DNA of 64,000 nucleotides from Pontiella sulfatireligans (lineage in GTDB: Bacteria > Verrucomicrobiota > Kiritimatiellia > Kiritimatiellales > Pontiellaceae), in contig NZ_CAAHFH010000001.1 of assembly GCF_900890705.1 (NCBI RefSeq), positions 1,922,001 to 1,986,000 on the forward strand, in the 5' to 3' direction. This document shows, piece after piece, positions 34,201 to 43,604 of the stretch (its first letter is position 1; every line of letters starts with the position of its first letter). A model generated the notes under the pieces. The model was not told where the DNA came from. It worked only from the letters and a program-made list of their open reading frames with translations, and ran no database searches. Both the position numbers and the translations under genes were made by a program.

Positions 34201-36696
34201 ATGAAGACGCATCGCTCTGGTTCACTCTGGCTCAAGCCGATCATCGCCGGAATACTGGCCTGTCTAGTACTCGCGTGGACCCCCAAACCGGTTGAAGACG
34301 ATCCGCTGGTTCGCATGCCAGGCACCCAGCCCGGACAGGTGACCGGCCTGGATTCGGACAAGCAATGCCTGAGCTGCCACGGAGGAAGCACCTTTGAGAT
34401 GGAAAATTGGAAGGGCTCGCTCATGGCGCAAGCCAGCCGAGACCCCATCTTTTGGGCCGGATTGACTGTTGCCGCCCAAGATGCCATCTGGACGCTGGGC
34501 ACCCCGAACGCCGCCGATATCTGCGTGAAGTGCCATTTCCCGATGGGCTGGCTGGATGGCCGCTCCGATCCGGTGAATGCGTCGTTGATGCAGGGCGAGG
34601 ATTTCAATGGGGTCAGTTGCAAGATTTGCCACTACATGTACGACCCCTTCTACCAAGCCACCTATGATGGAACCCGCGAGGGCAGCGACTGGAGTGGCTA
34701 TTGGGACGAATCCGGAACGGCTCCCCAAGCAGCGGCCGACGCTACCCGAAACGCTGATGCTTTGGCGGCTGCTCAAATTGACTATTTCAACGGAAACCCC
34801 TTTTTCTCTAACAACGCTCCGGCCAGCGCAACCTACACGGAAAACGGAGGCGGCCATATATTTCTGATTACCGACAATCTCGCTACCGGCAAGGCCGATG
34901 CAAAACGCGGCCCCTTTTCCGATGCACCGGCCAAGCATGAATGGCTCTACAGCCGCTACCACAAAAGCAAATACATGTGCAGCACCTGCCACGACATTTC
35001 CAACCCCGCGCTGGCAAACCTGGCCTATATAGGCACCAATGCCAGCCATGGCGTGATCCTGCCATCCGAATCGCAACCGGCCTACAGCTATGCCCACGTC
35101 GAACGCACCTTCTCGGAATTCATGCTCTCCGGATTTGGCGCCCAAGGCGGCATGGAGGGAACCGGCCCCTACAGCCCCGACTTGTTTGAAACCTCCCATG
35201 CCGGAAACAAGATCGCTACCTGCCAGGACTGCCACTTCCGAGATCTGTCCGGGACGAAAGCCGCAAACCAGGGACAGGTCCGACCAAGTGGATCGACGGC
35301 GCATCCGCTGAGCGGGGTGCCGGAACACCGGATGATCGGAGGAAATCTCTGGGTGCCCTATGTACTGGCCAGCATTGAGCCGACATCGCCCAACTACGAC
35401 GCCGCCAACGAGGCGTTGCTCAAGCAAGGCCCCGCAGCCCTGACCCTCGACTTCTCGCAGGGCGAACTGCTTGATCCCAACCTGCTGCTCGAAACCGTGA
35501 CGTATTCCGGCCAAATGCTGCAGGACTCCATCTCCATGACCAATGCCAACTACGATCTCAACGACAGCGAGTTTACGTTGCGACTGCAAAACCATACCGG
35601 ACACAAGCTGATCTCCGGCTATCCCGAAGGGCGGCGCATGTTCCTGAACGTCAAAGCGTATGCCAACGACCAGCTCATCTATGAAATCAACCCATACGAC
35701 TCTGGCATCGGCACCCTCAAGGGATTGGAAAACTCGCAAAGCAGCCCCGAGCTGAGCGAATGGGAAGAATATGAAGACGAGCTGGTCTACGAGGTTCACC
35801 AAGGCAGTTCCATCCTGAACGTTGATGAAACCTTCCACATGGCGCTAGCCACCCATCGCTACAAAGACAACCGCATCCTGCCGCGCGGCTTCCGCATTGC
35901 CGAGGCGGCAATGCGGCTATGCGAACCGGTTTGGGACGGCCATTCCGACACCAACTTCCACGATTCGGAAAACTTCTACACACAGGCCGAATACGAGGGT
36001 GGCTACGACGAAATCGAAATCGAGCTGCCTGAAGGCACGGAGAGGATCGAAGCCGCGCTCTACTACCAAACCACCAGTCGCGAATTCATCGAATTCCTGC
36101 GCGATGAAATCAATGGCACAAACGGCACGCTTCCGAACACGGTTGGTGCAGGAGGCGACCTGCCCTACCTCGCCCAGACCGACCCCTTCTTCAGCGGCAT
36201 GAAGGCATGGGGCGACACCATCTGGCAGCTGTGGGACCACAACAAGGACGTCCCCGGCGCAGCGCCGGTGCTGATGACCAACACCCTTGTACAGCTCGAC
36301 GTATCGGACCTCGACGGCGACGGCATCCCCGCCTACTGGGAGCAACTCTACTTTGGAGGAAGCACCAACGCGGTTGCATCGATGGACAGCGACGGCGACG
36401 GCCCCGATAACCTGAGTGAATACACGGCCTACACCATCCCGACCGACAGCAACTCGGTCTTCGTATTCACCGCCGAATTCACCCCCACCGGAAGTTTTAC
36501 AGCAGTGGAGGCCGAATTTGAATCGCTCCGCTCCCGCGACTATGCCCTAGAAGAAACCACCAATCTGGTGCAATCGGCGTCCTGGAACAATATCAGCGGC
36601 TATGTGCGCGGCATCGACGACGAAATGGATCTTCTCAGAACCAATGCCGCCGGCACAGGCATGTACCGCGTAAAAGTGAAACTGCCCAACAACTGA
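34201..36696 (+). CDS. Exported pentaheme cytochrome c with thrombospondin-3-like tail
   Basis: An 831-residue protein with an N-terminal signal/anchor (residues 10-27) and five CxxCH sites: C56, C108, C139, C259 and C340. Spacing and surrounding words (WKGSLMAQASRDPIFWAG, CVKCHFPMGW) resemble the large multiheme cytochromes of PVC and deltaproteobacterial genomes (family name not recalled). After residue ~700 there is a DLDGDGIPAYWE/DSDGDGPDNLSEY calcium-binding stretch, and a final domain with DYALEETTNLV...YRVKVKLP, similar to the end of the GEVED protein at 20468. Possibly an outer-surface or periplasmic electron carrier. An AGGAGG site decides the start. Confidence 0.8.
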   Translation: MKTHRSGSLWLKPIIAGILACLVLAWTPKPVEDDPLVRMPGTQPGQVTGLDSDKQCLSCHGGSTFEMENWKGSLMAQASRDPIFWAGLTVAAQDAIWTLGTPNAADICVKCHFPMGWLDGRSDPVNASLMQGEDFNGVSCKICHYMYDPFYQATYDGTREGSDWSGYWDESGTAPQAAADATRNADALAAAQIDYFNGNPFFSNNAPASATYTENGGGHIFLITDNLATGKADAKRGPFSDAPAKHEWLYSRYHKSKYMCSTCHDISNPALANLAYIGTNASHGVILPSESQPAYSYAHVERTFSEFMLSGFGAQGGMEGTGPYSPDLFETSHAGNKIATCQDCHFRDLSGTKAANQGQVRPSGSTAHPLSGVPEHRMIGGNLWVPYVLASIEPTSPNYDAANEALLKQGPAALTLDFSQGELLDPNLLLETVTYSGQMLQDSISMTNANYDLNDSEFTLRLQNHTGHKLISGYPEGRRMFLNVKAYANDQLIYEINPYDSGIGTLKGLENSQSSPELSEWEEYEDELVYEVHQGSSILNVDETFHMALATHRYKDNRILPRGFRIAEAAMRLCEPVWDGHSDTNFHDSENFYTQAEYEGGYDEIEIELPEGTERIEAALYYQTTSREFIEFLRDEINGTNGTLPNTVGAGGDLPYLAQTDPFFSGMKAWGDTIWQLWDHNKDVPGAAPVLMTNTLVQLDVSDLDGDGIPAYWEQLYFGGSTNAVASMDSDGDGPDNLSEYTAYTIPTDSNSVFVFTAEFTPTGSFTAVEAEFESLRSRDYALEETTNLVQSASWNNISGYVRGIDDEMDLLRTNAAGTGMYRVKVKLPNN

Positions 36697-37152
36697 TAAA
36701 GCGTATGCGTCTCTTCCGCAACCCCGTAGGCAGCCGCGCTGAAGCCTGATAACTTGCTGGGCATGGATACGAATGAAATAATACGCAGGGGCGGGCTTCG
36801 TACAGCGAGGAAGAACGCCGGGAGTTGATGCAGGAGTTTCACGCATCGGATACCAAGCACTTAAAAAGGTGGCGCAAGAGCTTCTCGCCCTCCTCCGGAG
36901 GAGGGCGAGAGTTGCCCCTCCCTCAGGGAGGCGCAACTTCCGAACACCCCGGCTTCCAGGACGGAGCCTAAACCATGAGAGAAACAGAACTAAAAGTGAC
37001 AACTAAAAATCAGGAAGTGACACATCCGCCAGAGCCAGAATAATATTGGGCCGGGGTACAGCTAAAGCTCCCAACACCAGCACTCAGTCAAAAGTAAATT
37101 TCACCCTCTATTCGAATTTAACCATCACTGAGCTCCCGCCTTCATTCCTTGA
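36697..37152. other. Intergenic region with two strong hairpins, no confident gene
   Basis: After the cytochrome stop there is a stretch with possible decayed coding sequence, then the palindromes at 36883-36937. Two AAGTGACA-like words occur at about 36993 and 37014. Frames here are short and not convincing on either strand. Confidence 0.5.
36883..36937. repeat. 28-bp perfect palindrome followed by a second GC-rich hairpin
   Basis: Positions 36883-36910 form an exact 28-base palindrome (left half TCTCGCCCTCCTCC). It is followed by GTTGC-CCCTCCCT...AGGGAGG-CGCAAC at 36911-36937, a second stem with one mismatch. No T-run follows. A mobile palindromic unit or a transcript 3-prime structure is possible. 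Confidence 0.7.
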
Positions 37153-38610
37153 CTATTGAGCTGACTTCTTCTTTCCCCTGCCTGTTTCAGCCCCCAACGC
37201 CTTCCAAGAATCTACCGGGAGGAATCCATTCCCCTGATATTCCCCGCCACTGTGACTTTTTTGGGCGGATGTAAGAAAAGCCAGAATCTCTGCGCGCATT
37301 TTCTGGACCTTTTCAGGGTGTTCCTGAATCACATTTTTGGATTCGGTCTTATCCTCAGCCAAATTGAACAGGCGATCATTAGACGGATCCGTGGGCGATT
37401 CGATAATCAACTTAAATTTGCCATGAACTAAACCGGCGTATTTGCCATATCGAAACGGAATCGATTTGGAGTGCAACTGTTTATCGCCCACGAGAATCGG
37501 CAGGATATTTTCGCCATCCAACACCCGCTGATCCAACAGTTTTGCCCCGGTCATGGCACTTACCGTAGGCAGATAATCGAGCACCGACATCGGCGTATCA
37601 ACCATAGAACCCGGTGCAACATGATTGGGCCAGAGCGCCAAAGCGGGCACACGTACACCACCATCGAGCAGGCTGCGCTTGCGTCCACTGAAGTCGCCTG
37701 CACTACCGGCCCTGCGCGTTTTCGAGCGATCCTTTGGCTCCTTGCCCTCCGGCCCGTTATCGCTACAGAAAAAAAGTGCCGTGTTATCGGCGATACCCAG
37801 TTTTTCCAATTCGGCCCGTAGACGTCCGACCTGATCATCCACAGCAGTAATGCAACCATAATAATGCGCCGCTTCTCCATGCCCTTCATACATCTTTAAA
37901 TATTCCGGACCTGCCTGAATATCCTCGTGTGGCGCATGGAACCAAATCACTGCAACAAAGGGTTTGTCCTCTTTTACCGCATTTTGAACAAACGGGATGG
38001 CCCGATCCATCAGCACACGCGAATCACATCCCTTCAGGTTATCGGCAGCCACTATGCCATTTTCATAATACGGATTGTTTTTTGCCCGCTTTCCTTCCGC
38101 CGGATCCCAAGTCCGTACAGCTGACTCCGTAACAAACGATGAATCATAATCGCGTTCCCACGGAGGGGCATAATTAACCGCCGGCTTGCGCTTTTCCCCC
38201 TTGGGAGACATGGTTTTGCTGAGTGTTCCCACATGCCACTTCCCAAAATGGCCGGTCGTATATCCATTCGCCTTCATCATGCGGGCAATCGTATATTCCT
38301 CTTTGGGCAGGTGCCCGACATTAGCCGTCCAAACGCCAAGACGGTAATAATGGCGCCCCGTCAAAAACGAAGCACGCGTCGGCGAACAGACCGGCCCGAC
38401 CGAATAGAAGTGACTCAACACCGCCCCCTCTTCAGCCATCCGATCCAGATGCGGTGTTTTAATAATTTTATTGCCGTTAAAGCCCGTGTCCCCCCACCCC
38501 AGATCATCGCACATCATCAGGATGACATTCGGCTTCTCCTCTGGTTTCGCATCCACCGCAAAACAGAAAGCGACCATTGCTACAGTAAAAAATGTAATCG
38601 TATATTTCAT
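37153..38610 (-). CDS. S1 family sulfatase (Cys-type)
   Basis: A sulfatase of the alkaline phosphatase-like fold that removes sulfate esters from a sugar, probably in the periplasm (signal peptide MKYTITFFTVAMVAFCFAVDA; 485 residues from the ATG at 38610, GTG alternative at 38625). The formylglycine site is CSPTRASFLTGR, with C75 in this numbering; metal-binding residues are visible in CDDLGWGD near 35-42 and DNGPEG. C-terminal residues KKKSAQ. Last gene of the leftward cluster, 23 bases downstream of the next sulfatase. Substrate specificity cannot be read. Confidence 0.93.
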   Translation of the reverse strand: MKYTITFFTVAMVAFCFAVDAKPEEKPNVILMMCDDLGWGDTGFNGNKIIKTPHLDRMAEEGAVLSHFYSVGPVCSPTRASFLTGRHYYRLGVWTANVGHLPKEEYTIARMMKANGYTTGHFGKWHVGTLSKTMSPKGEKRKPAVNYAPPWERDYDSSFVTESAVRTWDPAEGKRAKNNPYYENGIVAADNLKGCDSRVLMDRAIPFVQNAVKEDKPFVAVIWFHAPHEDIQAGPEYLKMYEGHGEAAHYYGCITAVDDQVGRLRAELEKLGIADNTALFFCSDNGPEGKEPKDRSKTRRAGSAGDFSGRKRSLLDGGVRVPALALWPNHVAPGSMVDTPMSVLDYLPTVSAMTGAKLLDQRVLDGENILPILVGDKQLHSKSIPFRYGKYAGLVHGKFKLIIESPTDPSNDRLFNLAEDKTESKNVIQEHPEKVQKMRAEILAFLTSAQKSHSGGEYQGNGFLPVDSWKALGAETGRGKKKSAQ

Positions 38611-38648
38611 TATTTTATATTTCACTCATCATTATCAGCGTTTGATTT

Positions 38649-40319
38649 TCAGCGAGGGACATTGCTTGAACCATCTGTTCCCCAATCGGAGTTCCCGCGA
38701 ATGGCATTCAGCATATTGTAGAGTTCCTGCTCTTTATCGAGAATGTCAGGTGATGGATCTCTCAGCAGATTTACGCGTTCACCTGGATCTTTTTTCAGGT
38801 TAAACAATTGACGAGGAGTTCCACAGGTCGTTCCTTTTTTCAGGGTTTCTCCATTATCAGCATCGCAGGTTGTTTTGTTTCCTCCTCCACCTGTTCCATC
38901 GATTAATTTCCATTCGCCGGCAGCATCGACAATGGCGAACTGACCGCTGGACGAATGCTGAATGAAAGCCGCCCGGCGTTTCTCCGGCATCTTCTTGCCT
39001 ACCAATACGGGGAGGAAACTCTCGGCATCAGGAGCCTCTTCCTCGCCTAGTGGATACCCAAGCACATCGGCCATCGTTGCCACAAAATCACCCTGCCAGC
39101 AGGGATGATCCGTCGAGCCGGATTTAACTTTGCCGGGCCAGCGAACCATAAAGGGCACGCGCGTTCCGCCTTCGTAGTTATCACGCTTGCGTCCAGCCCA
39201 AGGGCCGTTGGCATCGTGATTCGCTTTCAGACTGGATTTGTAAGCACCGCTTTCCGGCCCATTATCGCTGGTAATGAACACCACGGTATTGGCAGCCAGA
39301 CTTTTCAGGTCATTGGGGTCGCCCAACGCCTTCAGAATTTCGCCGGTATAGAAATCAGTCTGCGCCACGTAATCGCCGTACGTCCATCCGGCGCTGCCTT
39401 CGAATTTCTTTTGCACCGTGTGCGGCGTGTGCGGCGCTGGCATTGGAACGTAGATAAAAAACGGCGCACCGTCCTTTCCACGCTCGGCAATAATCTGCGT
39501 AACTTTCGCAGCCTGCACCTGCAGGTAATCTGCATAAACGAAATCAGGATCATTAACGCCCGGACGACCGAAGCGCTTGCCTTCAGCAAGATCCTTATTG
39601 GTCGCAACCTTTGCCAGACTGAAATCGACTTCTTGGTCGTTGTTCACAATACCGCCCCTGGTAAGCATGTGGACTTCACCATCTTTAGATTCGAGCCAGG
39701 CATAAGGAGGCATATCAAGCGATGCCGGCGTCCCGAAATAATAGTCAAACCCGCCGCGATGATATGGCGTGTCCATCACCGGTTTCGAAAAATCAATTTT
39801 ATTTTTCTGAAGCACCTTCGCATCATTCCCTAAATCTACGGGATCTCCGGAAGGACTGTAAAACTGCATCCCAATATGCCATTTGCCCACCATAGCGGTC
39901 TTGTACCCATTCTTCTGGAACAGTTTCCCGATGGTGAAACGATCGGCATCCATAAACGTTTTGCTGTAGCCGCCCGTTACCCCTTTCTTCAGCGTCGTCC
40001 GCCAGGAATAGTGTCCCGTCATCAATGAATAGCGCGACGGGGAACAAACCCCATCGGACGAATGCCCGTTCGTGAATCGCATCGCCCCTTCCGCAAACCG
40101 GTCAAGGTTCGGGGTAAGAGTTGGTGTCTTGGCATTAAGGAACGCTGAGTCATTCGGGATTCGAGCTCCGCTCGCCCCGTTCGCACCCATGTCGCCATAG
40201 CCCATATCATCGAAAAAAATCAGCAACACATTGGGGCGGTCTGCTGCTTTGATTTGGATGCCCATGCCCAACAAACTGATCAACAGCACATATCTAATCA
40301 TTATTCTAAAGGTTCTCAA
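38649..40319 (-). CDS. S1 family sulfatase (Cys-type)
   Basis: A 556-residue exported sulfatase. The frame starts with TTG at 40319, where AGGAG lies 9 bases upstream; an ATG at 40301 gives the signal MIRYVLLISLLGMGIQIKA directly and is also possible. The formylglycine motif is CSPSR (C92 from 40319). Metal ligands appear in FFDDMGYGD, and the DNGPESG segment holds the second metal half. Longer than the other sulfatases of the cluster. A TP-rich insertion (NAKTPTLTPNLDR) precedes the active site. Confidence 0.92.
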   Translation of the reverse strand: MRTFRIMIRYVLLISLLGMGIQIKAADRPNVLLIFFDDMGYGDMGANGASGARIPNDSAFLNAKTPTLTPNLDRFAEGAMRFTNGHSSDGVCSPSRYSLMTGHYSWRTTLKKGVTGGYSKTFMDADRFTIGKLFQKNGYKTAMVGKWHIGMQFYSPSGDPVDLGNDAKVLQKNKIDFSKPVMDTPYHRGGFDYYFGTPASLDMPPYAWLESKDGEVHMLTRGGIVNNDQEVDFSLAKVATNKDLAEGKRFGRPGVNDPDFVYADYLQVQAAKVTQIIAERGKDGAPFFIYVPMPAPHTPHTVQKKFEGSAGWTYGDYVAQTDFYTGEILKALGDPNDLKSLAANTVVFITSDNGPESGAYKSSLKANHDANGPWAGRKRDNYEGGTRVPFMVRWPGKVKSGSTDHPCWQGDFVATMADVLGYPLGEEEAPDAESFLPVLVGKKMPEKRRAAFIQHSSSGQFAIVDAAGEWKLIDGTGGGGNKTTCDADNGETLKKGTTCGTPRQLFNLKKDPGERVNLLRDPSPDILDKEQELYNMLNAIRGNSDWGTDGSSNVPR

Positions 40320-40346
40320 AACAGTTTTCTCCTATTTATAATCCGG

Positions 40347-40451
40347 TTAATTGTCGTACGGTGATTGGCTCATCATTTCTTCAAATCGGGTATGAGCCTC
40401 TTCGCGCATTCGCTGCACCCGTTCAGGTTGTTGTTCCACAACATGTTCCGA
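40347..40451 (-). pseudogene. C-terminal remnant of a sulfatase
   Basis: Directly after the stop of the sulfatase at 40453, 34 codons plus a stop read SEHVVEQQPERVQRM... ending MMSQSPYDN. The EQQPERVQRMREE pattern is the typical C-terminal helix of S1 sulfatases (compare EHPEKVQKMRAE in the sulfatase at 37153). It has no start or catalytic part. It suggests a lost sulfatase gene or a recombination junction within the cluster. Confidence 0.6.
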
Positions 40452-40452
40452 C

Positions 40453-41946
40453 TTAATCCTTCGGCTGATCCCACAGCCGATATGGATCATTCAGTCGCTT
40501 CTGCTCAGCTAAAAGCAGCGCTTCCAGTTCCTTCCGTTTCGTTGCATATTCGGGATCGTCTGCCAGATTTTTTTGGTTTGGTTTCGGCGTATTTCCCGTC
40601 AGCGCAATCACAGAAGGGTCATGGTGTTCCAGCAACAATTCATTCGGATTCTCTGCCAGATTGAAGAGCTGGGTTTTGCGGACCTTTCCATCGAGCACGT
40701 CATACTTAATCAACTTCCAATCACCCTTTTTCACGCATCGGATGCCGGGCTTGGTTCCGCCGCAATAGACCCCGTACATCACCTCTCGCACCTGATCACA
40801 CTCTCCTTCGAGTACAGGCTTAAAACTTTTACCCTCTGTTGCTTCAGGCACTTCGATACCCGCCAGATCGAGCAACGTGCGCAAGGTGTCGAGCAGATAA
40901 ATATTGCCCTCAACATGTACCCCCTTTTTCACGGTCGGCCCCATTACAAGATAGGGAACGCGCCAGGTCTGCTGATATAGGTTCTGCTTACCGGTCAACC
41001 CATGTCGTCCAATCGAAATGCCATGGTCGGCGGTATAGATTACATAGGTATTATCCAGTTCCCCCATGGCTTCGAGCTTATCGAGCACTTTCCCAATTTG
41101 AATATCCATATATTCCGAACAAGCGTATTCCCGCCCGAGCTCATTCCGGATCGTTGCTTCATCGCGATTCGTCCAAACCCCAGAAACCTTTTCCTCGTCT
41201 CGGAGATTCAGATGCCCGTGGTGGAATGGGTGGCTGGGGAGATAGTTAACCTGCAGCTTCGGCGCAGGACGCTCCGGATTGAGTACTGGATGGGTTTTCT
41301 TATCCTTATGATTGGTAGCTCCGTATTTCCGCAGCAGGTCCGGAGTTCCATTGCGCGGATCGTGCGGATGGGAAAATCCGTAATAAATCAGGAAAGGATC
41401 GTCATCCCCACTCTTTTCGCGAGTTTCCAGATATTCCAGCACACGATTACCGTGCCACGCGCTGCCGCTCTCGGCATCACCACCTCGCTTGGTCGCATCA
41501 TGGCACACCGTAAACTGATCATTAGCCGCCTGGTAGCTATTGCCCTTCTTGCAAGTGCGCATAGTATCATAACCTGCACGGTTAAAAATGGCTCCCATGG
41601 TCTGCTCCACAATATCGGACGGGCAATCCCGCGACCATCCATTGACGCCTTTAGCTTTTGCATTAGGAATATTCCAAACCGTACGTCCGGACATAATCAT
41701 GTGACGCGAAGGCATGCAGACCGCCCCCGACCAGGAGCCCATATGATATGCCCCATCGAATACCAGCCCACTAGCCGCAATCCGATCAAGATTCGGCGTA
41801 TCCAATGGAGACTTCGGATCATAGATCTTTAGATCAAACGGTGATTGATCGTCCGCTAGGACAAACAAAAAATTAGGTTTCCGCACCTCGGCTCCATACG
41901 CCATTGAGACTAAGGCAGCCAACATCAGACAACAGGTTTTCTTCAT
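40453..41946 (-). CDS. S1 family sulfatase (Cys-type)
   Basis: A 497-residue exported sulfatase with signal peptide MKKTCCLMLAALVSMAYG. The formylglycine site is CMPSR (C77-R81), with the metal-binding ADDQSPFDLKIYD stretch near 31-43 and TADHGISIGRHGL containing the second half. The SWSGAVCMPSRHMIMSGR context differs from its neighbours, so it belongs to another S1 subfamily. A C-terminal sulfatase fragment lies right after its stop. Confidence 0.93.
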   Translation of the reverse strand: MKKTCCLMLAALVSMAYGAEVRKPNFLFVLADDQSPFDLKIYDPKSPLDTPNLDRIAASGLVFDGAYHMGSWSGAVCMPSRHMIMSGRTVWNIPNAKAKGVNGWSRDCPSDIVEQTMGAIFNRAGYDTMRTCKKGNSYQAANDQFTVCHDATKRGGDAESGSAWHGNRVLEYLETREKSGDDDPFLIYYGFSHPHDPRNGTPDLLRKYGATNHKDKKTHPVLNPERPAPKLQVNYLPSHPFHHGHLNLRDEEKVSGVWTNRDEATIRNELGREYACSEYMDIQIGKVLDKLEAMGELDNTYVIYTADHGISIGRHGLTGKQNLYQQTWRVPYLVMGPTVKKGVHVEGNIYLLDTLRTLLDLAGIEVPEATEGKSFKPVLEGECDQVREVMYGVYCGGTKPGIRCVKKGDWKLIKYDVLDGKVRKTQLFNLAENPNELLLEHHDPSVIALTGNTPKPNQKNLADDPEYATKRKELEALLLAEQKRLNDPYRLWDQPKD

Positions 41947-42102
41947 AACGTATTCTCTCCTTAAATATTAATTTTCCAGCCTCGGAAAAGTTCCGGGGAA
42001 CATCGCTTTTTCTACATTAATTCTGACGGATCATTGCTTATGCTTAGGAGTTATACAAAACGACCGTCTACAGGATTATAAACAATAGGAATTGCGGTAT
42101 GA

Positions 42103-43596
42103 TTATCTATCCCAGGGGCCGTATATCCATGCATTCAGGTATTTTTCCGGCATCGGCGCTTCTTTTTCGGGCAACCATTTTTTGTGTTCCTCGATCACTT
42201 CCGGATATGCCGCCGCGACGTTGTTCAATTCCCAGGAATCGTTTTCATGGTCGTAGAGTTCCTCGGTGCCGTCCTTGTAGCGAATGTAGCGCCACCGGTC
42301 CGACCGGATCGCGTGGTTGCCCGGCCCCATCGTCGTGATGGCCGGGTTCCACTTTTGCGTCGGATTTTTCAGCAAAGGCACCACGCTTGTTCCGTCAATA
42401 TCACTCTTTGCAGGCAGACCGGCCAGTTCAACCAGCGTTGGGTAAATATCGACCAGGCTGACCGGTTTGTCACAACGTGTTCCCGGTGTTGCAACCCCCG
42501 GAGCAACAATGACGAACGGAACATGGTCGGATTTCTCCCACAGCGAAAATTTCACACAGGAGCTTTTGTCCCCGAGGTGGTAACCGTGATCTGACCATAG
42601 GACAATGATGGTGTTATCCGCCCGGCCGGTTTCATCCAGCTTATCGAGTATGCGACCCACCATCTCGTCGGCATAATCGGAGGCCGCCTGATAACACTGC
42701 ACCATCTTCTTCAAACTTCCCGCGTCGTCATCCGGCTTATTCGACGTGTGCTTAAAGACAAAATCCTGCGATGCAGCCATAACCTTTCCAATGGCGGGCA
42801 CATCGTCCAGATCGCCTTCAGGCATGGGCGGCAACACAACGCTCTCAAACGGATACCGCTTAAATGTTTCCGGCGGGGCATAAAACGGTAAATGCGGCCG
42901 ATGAATCCCGGCCCCTAGAAACAGGGGTTTATCCTTCGGAAAATTTTCCAGCACATCGCCAACATAGCCCACCGTGTATTCGTCCTGCTGGATTTCGACA
43001 TTCAACTCACCCCAGTCGAAAGCCGCGCCGGCAAGGTGCTTGTTTTCCGCTTTGGTATACCCGTTAAGGTTACCCCTCTCCTTGCGAGAGGGCGTCCAGG
43101 GTCCAGTTCCGGCCGTCTTGCTTTTAAACCGGCTGATATCGGATTTTTTTGGTTTATAATATTCATGGAAAGCCGTGTCGTTCCCTTCGCCCACGGTGTT
43201 GCCGCGGTGAAATATTTTTCCGGCCCCGTTTGCACGGTAACCGTTCTGCTTAAAATACTGCGGAAGAGAAACGACATCAGGCAGATATTTCCGCCAGTCC
43301 TGCCGATTACCGTAAACCCCGCTGGTCGTCGGCCTCTGGCCAATCATGACGGCAGTTCGCGAGGGATTGCAACACGGCGTCGTGCAATACGCACGGCTGA
43401 AGAAACAGCCGCGCTCAGCTAACCGCACCAGATTCGGCGTCTGGATCGGGTTGTCCTTGTCGAACAGAGTCGTCCAGTCATTCATATCATCAACCGCAAT
43501 AAACAGCACATCCGGTTTCTCCCGAGCCGCCGCAACCCCAACCATCGGAAGCACTCCAACAACGCAAACCGTCAAAATCATTTTGTGTATTTTCAT
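42103..43596 (-). CDS. S1 sulfatase of the iduronate-2-sulfatase-like group
   Basis: A 497-residue exported sulfatase with signal peptide ending near AAAREKP. The site CCNPSRTAVMIGQRPTTSGVY (C76 is modified; motif CNPSR) and the VDDMNDW metal stretch are typical of iduronate-2-sulfatase-like enzymes found in marine degraders; SDHGYHLGDKSS carries the second metal part. The family contains enzymes acting on sulfated uronic acid, fucose and other sugars, so the true substrate is open. It lies 8 bases downstream of the sulfatase gene ending at 43605. Confidence 0.93.
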   Translation of the reverse strand: MKIHKMILTVCVVGVLPMVGVAAAREKPDVLFIAVDDMNDWTTLFDKDNPIQTPNLVRLAERGCFFSRAYCTTPCCNPSRTAVMIGQRPTTSGVYGNRQDWRKYLPDVVSLPQYFKQNGYRANGAGKIFHRGNTVGEGNDTAFHEYYKPKKSDISRFKSKTAGTGPWTPSRKERGNLNGYTKAENKHLAGAAFDWGELNVEIQQDEYTVGYVGDVLENFPKDKPLFLGAGIHRPHLPFYAPPETFKRYPFESVVLPPMPEGDLDDVPAIGKVMAASQDFVFKHTSNKPDDDAGSLKKMVQCYQAASDYADEMVGRILDKLDETGRADNTIIVLWSDHGYHLGDKSSCVKFSLWEKSDHVPFVIVAPGVATPGTRCDKPVSLVDIYPTLVELAGLPAKSDIDGTSVVPLLKNPTQKWNPAITTMGPGNHAIRSDRWRYIRYKDGTEELYDHENDSWELNNVAAAYPEVIEEHKKWLPEKEAPMPEKYLNAWIYGPWDR

Positions 43597-43604
43597 TTTT
43601 CCTT

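Noticed and set aside
34264..35838. 524-codon leftward frame opposite the pentaheme cytochrome
   Set aside because: Shadow of a gene with five heme motifs and a good ribosome site; no independent support.
36547..37002. Leftward frame overlapping the cytochrome gene's end and the hairpins
   Set aside because: It runs through the palindromes and the end of a supported gene, and has no family resemblance.
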